Shown in pieces: positions 37,871 to 49,016 of a stretch of DNA of 64,000 bases. A program made the position numbers and the translations under genes. Origin of the DNA: Gordionus sp. m RMFG-2023 (taxonomy: Eukaryota; Nematomorpha; Gordioida; Chordodea; Parachordodidae). The DNA lies in contig NC_088777.1 in NCBI RefSeq assembly GCF_954871325.1, positions 23,785,366 to 23,849,365 of the forward strand. Reading direction: 5' to 3'. Every line of letters begins with the position of its first letter. The first letter of the stretch is position 1. A model generated the notes under the pieces. That model saw nothing but the letters and a program-made list of their open reading frames with translations. It did no database searches and was not told the origin of the DNA.

Positions 37871-38789
37871 GAATGTATTTTCTTTAAAAAATATTACAAA
37901 ACGATACTGAATTTTGTTACATTTGAATATTTATTATTGTAAGATATATTTAAAGGTCACCTTATATTTGTATATTATATTATTCCGACATGTTATTATA
38001 TTATCGAATTTAAATAAATTGCATATTATTAGAAGTTAAATTGGATAATTATATAATTGTATATATACCAAAAGATTTACAAATAAAAGTATTATCGTTT
38101 TTTATAAAACTTTAATCGATATAATAAATTTGTTATTATTTATATAAAGTATATAAGAATAAATGTGTGTGGGGGGAGGGGGGGGGGATTAACTAAACTT
38201 TTTTTCGCAAAATCGATTTTCATAATTCTTCCTCAAAAAAAATTTTTCTAGCAATTGATCAGACGTACCATGTTTTCTTTGAAAGTCAAAACAAATCTTT
38301 TCCTCTTTTAATAATTTTTTTCAAAAAGGCAAAAACATAGCCATTCATGGCACATTTCCCCTATAATGTCAATATTATTTTTAATTTCATATAATAAAAT
38401 ATCGAATCCCGGAAAAAAAACCTCGAAATAAAAACCTCCTCTTAGGACCTAATAATATCGATATATTTTTATTTGGATTTAATAAAGTATTGGCAAATTA
38501 GTATTTTAGAAAAAATTACTCATATGCCCTCCATAAAAAATGCTGATGTTCAAATTGGTACTGGGACAAAAAAAATAACCCATGTATTACTAATTTATTG
38601 TATAAGTTATTTGCTATAGTAATAAATACAATATCCATCCTTAATTACTATATTAAGTAAACTAAATTTGACAAAATTTGCAATAAAATCTGTTTATTTT
38701 ATTGAAAAATCATTATTATGTATATACAAATTTAATAATTTAGATAATAATTATATCGGTTGACATCAAATAAAGGTGAAAATCGCCCT

Positions 38790-39621
38790 CATAAAATCTA
38801 ATCTGGAAGGCTTTGCACCCTATCACGGTATTCCTCGCAAAGTTTCTTTAACCGAATCTGGGTATTATAACTCTGCGATTTTGTTTTGGTGTCCAACTAC
38901 CTACACGCCATCGTTCAAGTTTGGTTTCATCGTAAGCAACCTCGCATTTCATTTTATTAATCAATACCCAAATTGATGGGAGTTTATTCCCAACCAGATA
39001 TGAAAAATGATAATCCCAACCTTCGCATTGAATATTTGTGGGATCCTCATCAGATAGGGTGCTCTCATTCACGTTCCAAGTTTCTGGAGCAAATCGAGGC
39101 CCAATTCGACGTGTCTGGGATTGAGAATTGCTTCTTGTGACCCCCATTGATTCCATTGATGTAATTTTTATCGAAATAATCAAGAATATCTTTACCATTG
39201 GTCGGAGTAACTGATCTCAGGAATGCCATTGCATTGCCCATATCACATAAAGGAACAAATGCTAAGCCGTCCCTCATGCCACAAAAGAAGCTTAGGGCTT
39301 CATCAGTTCTGTATTGGCTTTCTAGACCTAGCTTTTGTAGTTTTTTATGGGTACTTTGACACAAATGGTAAAATTTAACATATTAATGATCATACCAATG
39401 ACAGTTTTAACCTCGCTCATAGCAAATTTTTCGAAATCCATGTTTATATATAATGGATCAGGAAATAAATCCCTTTCTTGACATTTAGATAATATTATTT
39501 CGAATATTTTTTCATAAGATTTTGTGTTTGGGGTGGGGGGGGGGGGGGGTATATATAATTGCAGAAAATTTTTTGGGGACATAAAATTTCCTCCCATATT
39601 AATATAATATGCCATGAGCAC
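38790..39621 (-). pseudogene. MULE transposase relic (FLYWCH-associated type)
   Basis: Minus-strand pieces in order from 39621: TKSYEKIFEIIL and PDPLYINMDFEKFAM, the second catalytic Asp region; from 39364, the HLCQS-type helix (CQSTHKKLQKLGL, then DEALSFFCGMRDGLAFVP); from about 39120, NIQCEGWDYHFSYLVGNKLP and SIWVLINKMK. The last matches the conserved NN..EGWH..F...VG..HP..W.LI segment near the third acidic residue. The pieces lie in different frames, and a 14-nt G tract expands a Pro run. A further tail to about 38790 resembles RLRKLCEEYRDR. Dead. Confidence 0.85.
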
Positions 39622-39660
39622 TCACTTATAAATTTATTTATCAAAATTAATTATTGCTAG

Positions 39661-40039
39661 CAGTGGCGTAGCTAGGAATTTTCCTTAGAGGGGGTCCATA
39701 CATATAAAAGCTGGGGGGGGGCAAAGTCCCCCAGACCCCCCCCCCTCCAGGGTTTATCTTACAAATCATAACCATATCTTCGCTAATATATAATAAATAT
39801 ATTTTTTAAATGCATCAATAATATGTTATTATAATTTATTAGATTATTCTCAATGACTTTATAATAATACTATCCAGAATAATTTCAATAGTAATATAAT
39901 ATCCTTCCACAAACATCAAAACCAGAAAAATATAATTCATATAAAATCACTTTTAGGTCTTTTGAACGTATAATCTAAAAAAAAAATTTGCTCTGGGAGA
40001 TGTCCAAACCCGAAAACCACCCCCGTAGCTACGCCACTG
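39661..40039 (-). mobile_element. 379-bp hAT MITE, CAGTGGCGTAGC family, copy B
   Basis: The ends CAGTGGCGTAGCTAGG and CTACGCCACTG are flanked by ATTGCTAG at 39653-39660 and 40040-40047, a perfect 8-bp duplication. It is closely similar to 34312-34708 in reverse, sharing the A+T core and a C-rich segment, here expanded to long G and C runs (39713-39747). The perfect duplication suggests recent movement. It lies next to the MULE relic. Confidence 0.9.
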
Positions 40040-40269
40040 ATTGCTAGGTTATACTAAAAAAATTAAATGAAAATTGAGAAGAAAAAAATTGAGAAAAGAT
40101 CCGAAAAATAAAGATTAAAATAGAAAATAAATGACCAATCCCTCCCCCATCTCTCTCTCCCATTGTTATTTAAAATTTGTAACAATAGCAAGATTTTTTG
40201 GTTCTTTAAATTATTTCAATTTAAAATGTATTATATTTTTATTCTTAAATTTCAAGATTATAGAGCCTT

Positions 40270-41365
40270 GATGGCACCAGTAGGTTTTTTTTTAAAAAAA
40301 ATCTTATTTTAATAAATGGTTCAGTCTCAACGTTACACCCTTACTAAAAATTTCATAATTTAGTAAGCATAAAAAAATATTCGATTTAAATTATGATCAA
40401 AATAATTATGATAATATAAAAAAAATTTTTATTATTTACTCATATTATTTGTTATTATCATGCAAAATGAATCCAAATTTTTTGTGTTCAAAAGCGTTCC
40501 TATTTTTTTTAAAAATACCATTTAAAAAAATTTAAAATAACAATATTTATTTTTTTTATATGTATTACATGATTTTTAAATAAAAGAATTAAGATAATAT
40601 ATAATTTTTACGTTGATAAATCTCATTTTGAACCTTTGCGCAAATAAACAAGAATATCTTTTAATTCAATCTCCACTAAAAGTTCTCATACAACTAATAT
40701 TAAAAACGATCCTAATTTTTCTTCGTCTATATTATTTCTCAGCCTATTTTTTATAATTTACTAAATGTTCTCTCGCAATTAACTTGAGTAAATGATAAAA
40801 AATCTTATTCTACTTTTTCATTAGACTCCTCACCTGCTCATACGATATCATCGTCCGTTTCATTTAATTCTGCTATTAAATCGTTGAATTCACAGGCGAA
40901 TGAAGACAATTCGTTACGTTATTTAACATTGAATATATTTGTTGTGTCACTTTTTCCAAGGCCTTTTCAGAAATACCCTATTATTTTTATCAAAATGCCT
41001 AGGATAATATTGCACATTCAAATTAAACTCTTTTTGCAAAAAACCGTTCTGATGTTTATAATTTGATCAATTATAGGACGAAATACTTCGACTCTATAAT
41101 TTCAAATCAAATCCAACAAGTTTTTTTTTATCTCATTAATTTTTCCGACGATAACATTCACAACAGTTATCGATAATCTAGTATTTAAAAAAAAAGTTAT
41201 GAAGAATATATTTTTTAATGTTTACCTAATAAATTTTAAATAACAAATAAAAGTTGTTTATTAGCCTGCCCATTTTTAAAATTTTTCAAAGGTCCGTTAG
41301 CACTTTTTAAATTATTTAGCTAGCCATCCCAATATGATAGAAGGGCGTGGGCTAAAAACCAGATC
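40270..41365 (-). mobile_element. Deleted hAT element, relative of 18058-19262
   Basis: It shares with 18058-19262 the inner blocks (TTCAGTCTCAACGTTACACC here, TTCAGTTTCAGCGCAACACC there) and the right arm (GCCTGCCCATTTTTAAAAT, then GGGCTAAAAACC). Minus-strand coding traces around 41150-40850 are too broken to name. Left end near 40275 (CACCAGTAGG...). No target duplication confirmed. Confidence 0.55.
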
Positions 41366-41399
41366 ATTTGGGCAAAAAAAATCAAAAATGTTTTAAATG

Positions 41400-43290
41400 A
41401 CAATTAACTGAAATTTTAATTTAACATGTTTACAATATATATATTTACAAGTTGGCTTTAAAAATTTTCAAAAAGGTTCACAAATAATGATTATGACAAT
41501 TGACACTTTTTTATGGTCATCTTCACTGAAATTTTATTATAACATGTTTATAATATATATTTTTACTTATTTTCTTTGAAAAAATTCAAAAAAGTTCCAA
41601 ATAACGATTATAACAATTCCCACTTTTCTATTATGGTACATCTTCACTGAAATTTTAATTTAACATAAAAAAGTTCAAAAATAACGATTATGACAATTGT
41701 CACTTTCTATGGTACATCTTCACTGAAATTTTAATTTAACATATTTACAATATATATTTTTACCTATTACTTTAAAAAAATTCAAAAAAGTTGAAAAAGA
41801 ACGCTTATGACAATTGTCACTTTTCTATGGCACATCTTCACTGAAATTTTAATTTAACATGTTTACAATATATATATTTTTACCTATTTGCTTCAAAAAA
41901 GTTCAAAAATAATGATTATGACAAAAATTTTAATTTAACATGTTTACAATATATATTTTTACCCATTTGCTTCAAAAAAAGTTAAAAATAACGTTTATGA
42001 CAATTGCCACTAAAGATCTGCAAAATTAGGCCCGGCTCGAACGGGCTTCGGGCCGGGCTCGGGCCTAATTCTATTTAAAATAAACGGTATCGGGCCGGGT
42101 CTAATATTTAAAAAAAATTCAGGTCGGGTCGGACCTTGTATATTTTTTTAAATATAACTAAATTTTAAATTTAAATTTTTTATGTAAAATAAAAATATTT
42201 GATTTTATTTATTGAAACTAAACTACATATAACATATGTCTTTTATTTTGAGTAATTATAAAGATTAATTTCTATATTTTTATAAATTCGGGTCAGGCTG
42301 GGTCGGTAAATTTTTTAAAAAAAATTTCGGGTTCGGGCCGGGCCGGCAAAACTTTTCTAAAAAAAATTTCGGGCCGGGCTTGAAAAATTAGACCCGATGC
42401 AGATCACTTATTATCACTCTTCTATGGTACGTCTTCACTGAATTTATTTTAACATCTTAAAAATATATATTTTTACCTATTTACTTTAAAAAAATTTAAA
42501 AAAGTTAAAAAATAACGATTGTGACAATTGTCACATATCTATTGCGTCAAAAAATTTCAAAAAACTTTAGAAATAACGATTATGACAATTGTCACTTATC
42601 TATGATACACTTTCATCGAATTTTTAATTAAACGTATTTTCAATCTATATTTTTACCTATGTGCGTCAAAAAAATCACAAAAAACTGTAGAAATAACGAT
42701 TTTGACAATTGTCACTTATCTATCACTGAAATTTTAATTTAACATATTTACAATCTATATTTTTATCAATTCAAAAAACTTTAGTAATAACGATTATGAC
42801 AATTGTCACTTATCTAAGGTACATCTTAACTGAAATTTTAATTTAACATATTTACACTATATATTTTTACCTATTTCCGTCAAAAAAATTCAAAAAACTT
42901 TAAAAATAACGATTATGACAATTGTCACATATCTATGGTACAATTTCACTGAATTTTTACTTAAACGTATTTACAATCTATATTTTTACCTATATGCGTC
43001 AATAAATTTCAAAAAACTTTAGAAATAACGATTATGACAATTGTCACTTATCTAGGGTACATCTTCACTGAAATTTTAATTTAACATATTTACAATTTAT
43101 GTTTTTACCCATTAGCGTCTAAAATAAACTAATATCTTTAAAAATACAGATTATGATAATTGTCATTTTTAGAAAGGAACATCACCATTGAATTTATAAT
43201 TTAACATCTTTATAATATAAATTATATTTTTATACTTTTCTGTCAAAGATTTCATAAATGTTAAAAAATAACATGACAATTATCACAAAG
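41400..43290 (-). repeat. Right subterminal array, inverted to the left array, about 16 units
   Basis: The units are the complement of the left array: CACTGAAATTTTAATTTAAC, then CAATATATATTTTTACC, then AACGATTATGACAATTGTCA. The palindromic core TGACAATTGTCA recurs about 100-120 bp apart. More units and more diverged than the left array. A MITE at 42011-42409 interrupts it. Confidence 0.85.
42011..42409. mobile_element. hAT MITE inserted in the right satellite array
   Basis: The left end TAAAGATCTGCAAAATTAGG and the right end CCCGATGCAGATCACTT are inverted. Flanks ATTGCCAC and ATTATCAC (two differences) both derive from the satellite motif. Interior arms are GGGCCGGG/CCGGCCC-rich. Same family as 32808-32941. 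Confidence 0.7.
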
Positions 43291-44608
43291 ACGATCATGT
43301 AAAATAACTTATAAAAGTTTAATATAAATATTTAAAAATAAATTATTTAAACTAGTTCTTATATACTAAAAAAATAGATAATTTTACAAAAATGATAAAA
43401 ATAAACCTATAAATAAAAGATTTCAACTAAAAAATTGTTTATTTAGATAAAATTTACAAAATTAATTTAAAAAAATTTTTATTAATAAAAAAAAAAAATC
43501 ATTTAAAATTCAAATCCAATCAAATTTTGCTTAAAATTTGGGCGTGAAAATCACTAATTAATTATAACAAAAATGATATTACTTAACTTACATAGCAGCT
43601 TATCATTTTTTTATTAAAAGATATCAAATAAATATTCATTTTCATAATATATTATAAAATAAAAAATATTAAATTATATCATTTCTTTAAAATATAATAA
43701 ATATTTAAATAAATATAAATAAAATAAATTATTTTACTAAAAGTAAATAAATAATAATTAATGCTTGTAATTTCTATTCACGACTTACTCAAGTTGGAAG
43801 TCTAAATTAAAAAAAAAAAATTGTATTGTAAATTAATAATAAAAACTAATTTGAAATCACCACTTGTGGGTCGATTTTTTCGACCCAAAACTTAGACTCA
43901 GTTTTCGACTAAGTCGACTCGACTCACTAATCCTATCAATAGGTGCTGAAGATGTTGCTGTGCATTAATATATAAACAGGGTTTTGATGTTTGAAAATTG
44001 TTAAGGTTTTCTTGTTTACAGATTATCTTTCCTCTGGAATAATTTTGATGGTTTATCATCCAAATCTCCAGACATCTTGAACACAAAAAGGCATTTTTAT
44101 ATTAGAAATGAATCTTGTCACTGATATTCATTATAGATGTCTTATTTTTATCAATATCTTTCCTTATATAAGAAACCAAATACTGTTTCATTTATTTATT
44201 TGGCCTTTAAAGTAATGATGAAGATACTGCACATAATATTATTATTACTAATATAATTGAATATTAAAGACATCCTATAGATAAATAATAACACTGAAAA
44301 AAGAATAAAATTAGAAAGTATACTTTGTTTTGAAAATTTTGTATATTTTTTTTTATTTGTGTTTTTTTTTAAATATAAATATTATACCTAAACATTAAAC
44401 AATAATAAAACATTATGTAACGAGTAAAAATTAATGATTTTTTCAGAATAGTAACGCCGTTATTTAATATTTTTACAGCACAAATATATAATTTCGGCCC
44501 AACTCCGCCAATTAAAATCATGCGTGGCTGGGCCAAATCTTACAGATCTCAATTAAACATTAAATTTTATTGATGTATTTTATTCATGTAAACTTTATTA
44601 TCATGTAG

Positions 44609-45005
44609 ACTTAGCTAACCAAAACAATTGCCCTTCATATGTGTTTGGACTTTTGGATAAATTTGATTATAAAAATGAATCTGAGACTACTAAATTTATT
44701 GTTAACAGGATGAGAGATAAGATAGAGGGTAACGATGAAGAGCTCTTAAAATTTTGCTCTCTTCAACATTCCTCAATTCCTTTTACATGTGATAGTCAAG
44801 TATAATTTAAATTCTATATATAATTTTAAATGATCAAATATTATTTGTAAATTATATACTATATACAATATATTTTAAAAATATGGTGTACCAGGGCTTT
44901 GCCTATAGTCATTTTGCTTAGAATTGCAAAGACCAAAATGATGCTAAATGTGGAAATTTAGCAATGAGCTTATATGTTTTCAGTCATTCCATGATAAATC
45001 AATAA
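44609..45005 (+). CDS. FATC-like terminal exons, probable 3' end of the SMG1-like gene
   Basis: Exons 44609-44799 and 44922-45005 are joined by a 122-nt GT/AG intron in phase 0, ending TAA. The first has ETTKFIVNRMRDKIEGNDEE, which fits the segment just before FATC in PIKKs (V..R...KLEG.D). The second has CGNLAMSLYVF, which fits the NLA.LY core of FATC; the usual following GW..W is absent. FATC is needed for PIKK activity, so a degenerate one would be unusual. The opening phase (two bases) needs an upstream exon ending with one base, not yet found. Same strand as the kinase exons. Confidence 0.45.
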
Positions 45006-45433
45006 GATTCGGCCGACTCCCTTCGATTTTTTAAAAAATTTGGCTAGCAAAGAAAAGTTTATATAACTAAAAAGCGGTTCTTGGCCCGAATTCGGCTCAG
45101 AATGGGCATTTTGAGACCAGAGACTAAACCGAGACCAATTAGTGGGCAACCCATTTAATCCGGGGTGGGTTCGAACTTCTTTTAGAAATCAGTTTTCGAT
45201 TAAGTTCCTTTTATCAAAATTTCCGCTAAAATTCCTGAACCCGAATTTGGGTCTAGAACCCTACAAAAAGTAGCCAAAACTTTAACCTCTAAAATATTTC
45301 GATTTTTGGAGATATAAACTGTCAAAGGGACAAAAATGACGTATTTTTAATATTATCGGCCTTCATTCAATTACTCTTATATTAAAAACTGTATAATTGA
45401 ATAACAAATTTAATATCAAAATTACGTACAAAG
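45006..45433. other. Unassigned repeat-like stretch
   Basis: A G+C-richer block at 45050-45260 (GGCCCGAATTCGGC, GGGCAACCCATTTAATCC, GGGTTCGAACTT) looks like a degraded element of the Arg/Pro-coding MITE style, but ends were not identified. The rest is A+T-rich. Confidence 0.35.
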
Positions 45434-45862
45434 ATTATAGGGGAGACTGGTGCTAGTCGAACCGATTTTTGCAAAATCGGCTATAGCTCCTGTGTTTTTT
45501 TAAATATTATGAAAAACAATATATGAATAGATACTAATATACTCTATAAAGGGACTTTATAATAAAATTTAAGAATTTAATCATATTTTTGAAACTTTCC
45601 TTTTGTTAAAGTGGAAATTTTGTCCAACAACCCCAATAACGGGGTTAAGCAAACCACACCAAGGTGCTTCCTAAACCATTCGTTTTTTTAGGCTATAATG
45701 AATTGAAATGCATTTTTATTTTAATAATGATTCGTATAGAATAATTTTATTGTTTAAATATCAAAATACTTATAAATTGAAACTAATTATATATAAAATT
45801 TGAAACCTAATTTTGGTTAATTTAATAAACATTTTGGACATATAAAAAAATGTATCGAAGTT
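45434..45862 (+). mobile_element. Left-end fragment of the GGGGAGACTGG element
   Basis: It begins TAGGGGAGACTGGTGCTAGTC and runs parallel to the first part of 45905-49016, but without the hAT insertion. After a segment with GTTAAAGTGGAAATTTTG it continues GAATTGAAATGCATTTTTA, equivalent to 47110 in the larger copy. Truncated before the tandem block. Confidence 0.75.
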
Positions 45863-46092
45863 TGAACATATACCATGTTCTCATTCTTGGCATATTCTGC
45901 ATTGTAGGGGAGACTGGGGCTAGTCGAATCGATTTTTACAAAATTGGCTATAGCTCCTAGTTTTTTTTAGATAATAAAAAAATAATATATGATTAGATAC
46001 CTAAAACTATAGGTGCCTTATAAAAAAATTTAATAATACAATCATTTCTTTTAAATTTATGTTTTGTTAAAGTAAAAATTTTGGGGTAAATC

Positions 46093-47105
46093 ACTTCAGG
46101 AGGCTTCAGCGCCGCTACATTTTTTCAAAAACACCTGGAGCGCCCTCCTATTTAAAATTGAGCAGCGGGAGCGGTAGCTAGCTCCTTTTAGGGCTGGAGT
46201 GGAGGAGCGCCGCTCCTTTAAATTTAATGTATAAATTAAATTATTTTTTAAATATTAATAATATTTGTTAATTAAAATTCAATAAAATGAAATTTTATTT
46301 AAATTTATCCATTATTAAATGTTTAGCCGAGTTTTATATTGGTTTTTCATCTAATCATTTAAAAAATATTAAACATCAAGTTTTTCCTTTTTATATTGAA
46401 ATTTTTTTGAAAAATCTTGTAAGTCATATTAATATTCATTTTATAGATATATAATAAAAAATAGTATTAGATATGATGAAGAAATCGAATTTCTATTTCC
46501 ATCATACAAAAAATATTTTAAACATCTAAAAGAGAGCCAAATGATCAAACAAATTTAAGGGCAAAAATTTTCAAAAGTGAGCAGCTTCAATCTAAAAAAG
46601 CATCTAAAAGTAAAAAATCTTTCTTTTAAATACAAAATGATTTGGATGATTTTTTTTGGATTCCATGAAATTGATCATCAGGAAGATAATATATTGGACA
46701 AATATTTTTTAAATAATGATACCAAAATTACTATTTTTGATAAATTTCCTGAATTAAAAAATTTCTTTATAAAATACAATACCCCGCTTCCCCCTAACGC
46801 TCCTGTGGAGCACCTATTTAGTATTGCAAAAGAGGTCTTAGGGGGGAGGCGTGGATGTTTATTAGATTCAAATTTAGAAAATTTATTACTTTTAAAAGCT
46901 AATAAAAGTTTGTAAATATTTTGATAGATCATTTAATATAAATAAAGCTTTTTGATAAAAAAATATGATTTTGTTTCGTATACCTTCTAAAAAAATGAAA
47001 ATCAAAGGAGCGGTTATGGAGTGGCACTCCATTACTTGGAGCGGGAGCAGCTCCTAGTAGCGGGAGCGGGAACTAGCTCCTTTTGAGAAGGTAGGAGCGG
47101 GAGCT
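46093..47105 (+). mobile_element. hAT element, deleted, copy 1 (GGAGCGG subterminal repeats)
   Basis: Both ends are packed with GGAGCGGGAGCTAGCTCC-type motifs (46110-46225 and 46990-47105). Comparison with 45434-45862 shows the host element joins up either side of it. Copy 2 is at 56956-58019, whose right end reads GGAGCGTTAACAACTCTG, a clear hAT terminus (CAGAGTTGTTAACGCTCC reversed). The internal region keeps only the C-terminal coding part. Confidence 0.8.
46577..46915 (+). pseudogene. hAT transposase C-terminal fragment
   Basis: The open frame encodes FNLKKHLKVKNLSFKYK at its start, then FFIKYNTPLPPNAPVEHLF and SIAKEVLGGRRGCLLDSNLE. This is the hAT dimerisation domain (N..LPSSAPVERLFS.A......R...L). 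The first part is fused from an upstream region, with the catalytic core deleted. 112 codons against about 600 in a full transposase. Confidence 0.85.
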
Positions 47106-47729
47106 AGCTAATGATTGAAATGCATTTCTATTTATTAATATTGATACGTTTAGAATGATTTTATTGTTCAAAATATCATAATACAATTGAAGCTAATTAT
47201 ATATAAAAAATGAAACTTAATTTTGGTTAATTTAATTAACATTTTGAACATAAAAATAATAATGATCTTAAGGAGAGATTATGATTTCTTAGCATAAATC
47301 CTAAATACCAATCATAAACAACCATGAAATTGCCTTTTTAAGATTTTGAAATTTTTTTTATTATTAACTGTCATAACATATATGGTTTAGCAACCCCACT
47401 AGCTCTAAATTGACAAATCATGATTTAAATAATATCTAGATACAATAAATACTCATAAAACTTTCCCATGTTATAGAAGAATGTTTAAACTTTGCTATAT
47501 AATTTAATTTACTTAATGATTATATATTTTAATAAAAATTAAAATTTTGTCAAGTAAAAATCTTTTGAAAATTTCATCAAAATTTTATTTCTATAAAATT
47601 TTTAATATTAATTATTTCAAAAGTTTGTCTATAGATGTAAACTGATAAAAACTATATTAGGAAAAAAATTTAACCTTCTGGTGTATTTAATTTTAAAAGA
47701 GATTAAGTGGTTTGCCAAGCCTTAACATA

Positions 47730-48420
47730 AAATTTATAAATACTTTAAAAAAAAATATATAAATAATATTTAAATTTATTTACAGTTAGTTTTTATTTAC
47801 ATAATCTCTATTAAATATTGCTAATATTTGATTTTATTGTTTAAAAGTACATAAAATTAATACAATAATATTATACTTCATCATTAATTTAATCTATCAT
47901 ATGTTAAAATATAAGAACATAAAATTTATAAATTACATTTAAAAATAATATAAATAATATTAATTTCTTATCATTACCATATAAATTTTTATTTACATGT
48001 TCTCTATTATTAAAAATATTGTTAAAATTTAATTTTATTGTTTAAAAATTGCTTAAAATTAATACAATAAAACTTTACTTCATCATAATTTTAATCAATC
48101 ATATGTCAAAATATAAGAACATAAAATTTACAAATTATTTTTACAAACAATATATTAATAATATTTTAATTTCTTTACGATTACCATTTAGTTTTTATTA
48201 CAATCTCTATTATTAAACATTGCTAAAATATGATTCTATTGTTTAAAAATTGCATAAAATGTAAAACTTTACTTCATCATAATTTTAATCAATTATATGT
48301 CAAAATATAGGAACATTAAATTTACAAATTACATTTAAAAATAATATATAAATAATTTAATTTCTTTATTTTTATTTACATAATCTCTATTTATTAAATA
48401 TTGCTAAAATTATTGAATAC
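47730..48420. repeat. Four imperfect tandem units of about 190 bp
   Basis: Units start near 47730, 47925, 48115 and 48305 with ACATAAAATTTAYAAATTA and contain TTTACATAATCTCTATTA-like text and ACTTTACTTCATCAT. They form the interior of the 45905-49016 element. Confidence 0.75.
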
Positions 48421-49016
48421 ACAAAAATTGTGATTATATCTTAAAAATAAGACAGGTAATGTAGATAAATGTACTGTTGGTTGGCTAATGATTCTTGTTA
48501 ATTTACAATCTTTATATACATTAATAGCTTATTATATTATAATATCAATTCATAAAATTTAGTGAAATTCTAGATAATCTTTATTGGATTTGTATTTTCG
48601 CACCATATCAAATAATGTAATAATTACTAAAAAAAATCATTTAAATGTATTGATATGGTTTAGCAAGCCCCGCTAGCTCGAAATTTACATAATGATTGTA
48701 ATAATAATAATATCTAGACATAATAAATACTGATAAAACTTCCTCAAATTATAAAAGAGTATGAAAACTTTGCTATAAAATTTAATTTATATGTAAATGA
48801 TTACATATTTTAATAAAAATTAAAATTCAATTGTGTAAAATTTTTTGAATATTTCATGAAAATTTTATTTCTTAAATTAAATATTCAAGAATTAATTATT
48901 TCAAAAGATTTTTTGTCTATAGATGTAAACATCTAAATAAAATTTTAACCTTCTGGTTTATTTAATTTAAAAATGAGATTAAGTGCTTAGCCAAGCCTCG
49001 GACCCCAGTCTCCCTA

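Larger units (their letters stand above)
36258..43928. mobile_element. 7.7-kb long-inverted-repeat hAT-like element with satellite arms
   Basis: It is flanked by AATCCTAT at 36250-36257 and 43929-43936. Left end TTAGTGTTGTTAAAAAGTCG, then about 150 bp of GAGTCGACTTAAGTCG-type repeats; the right end carries the same motif inverted (GACTAAGTCGACTCGACTCACT) but lacks the TTGTTAAAA. Next on each side come A+T-rich arms, then arrays of about 110-bp units inverted to one another (about 36720-37566 and 41400-43290). The centre (37570-41400) holds a MULE relic, two MITEs and unassigned sequence. Its own transposase was not found; hAT assignment rests on the end and the 8-bp duplication. Confidence 0.75.
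36190..44100 (-). pseudogene. hAT transposase C-terminal relic interrupted by a 7.7-kb element
   Basis: On the minus strand, the flank right of the insertion reads TATSSAPIDR and the flank left of it continues IFSTANALLRDKRS. Across the 8-bp duplication this is the hAT dimerisation motif (SSAP.ER.FS.A......KR). The right flank extends to about 44090 with an open minus-strand frame of uncertain relation. Only this C-terminal piece of the host hAT is recognisable. Confidence 0.75.
45905..49016. mobile_element. TIR element with GGGGAGACTGGGG ends, carrying a hAT
   Basis: Left end TAGGGGAGACTGGGGCTAGTC, right end GACCCCAGTCTCCCTA. About 3.1 kb, including about 1 kb of inserted hAT. The interior has four imperfect tandem units of about 190 bp. 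Ends of this type occur in many animals, but I cannot assign the superfamily; no transposase seen; no target duplication seen. Confidence 0.7.

Noticed and set aside
38848-38976. Plus-strand gene starting near 38776
   Set aside because: Antisense to the end of the MULE relic, which has conserved residues on the minus strand.
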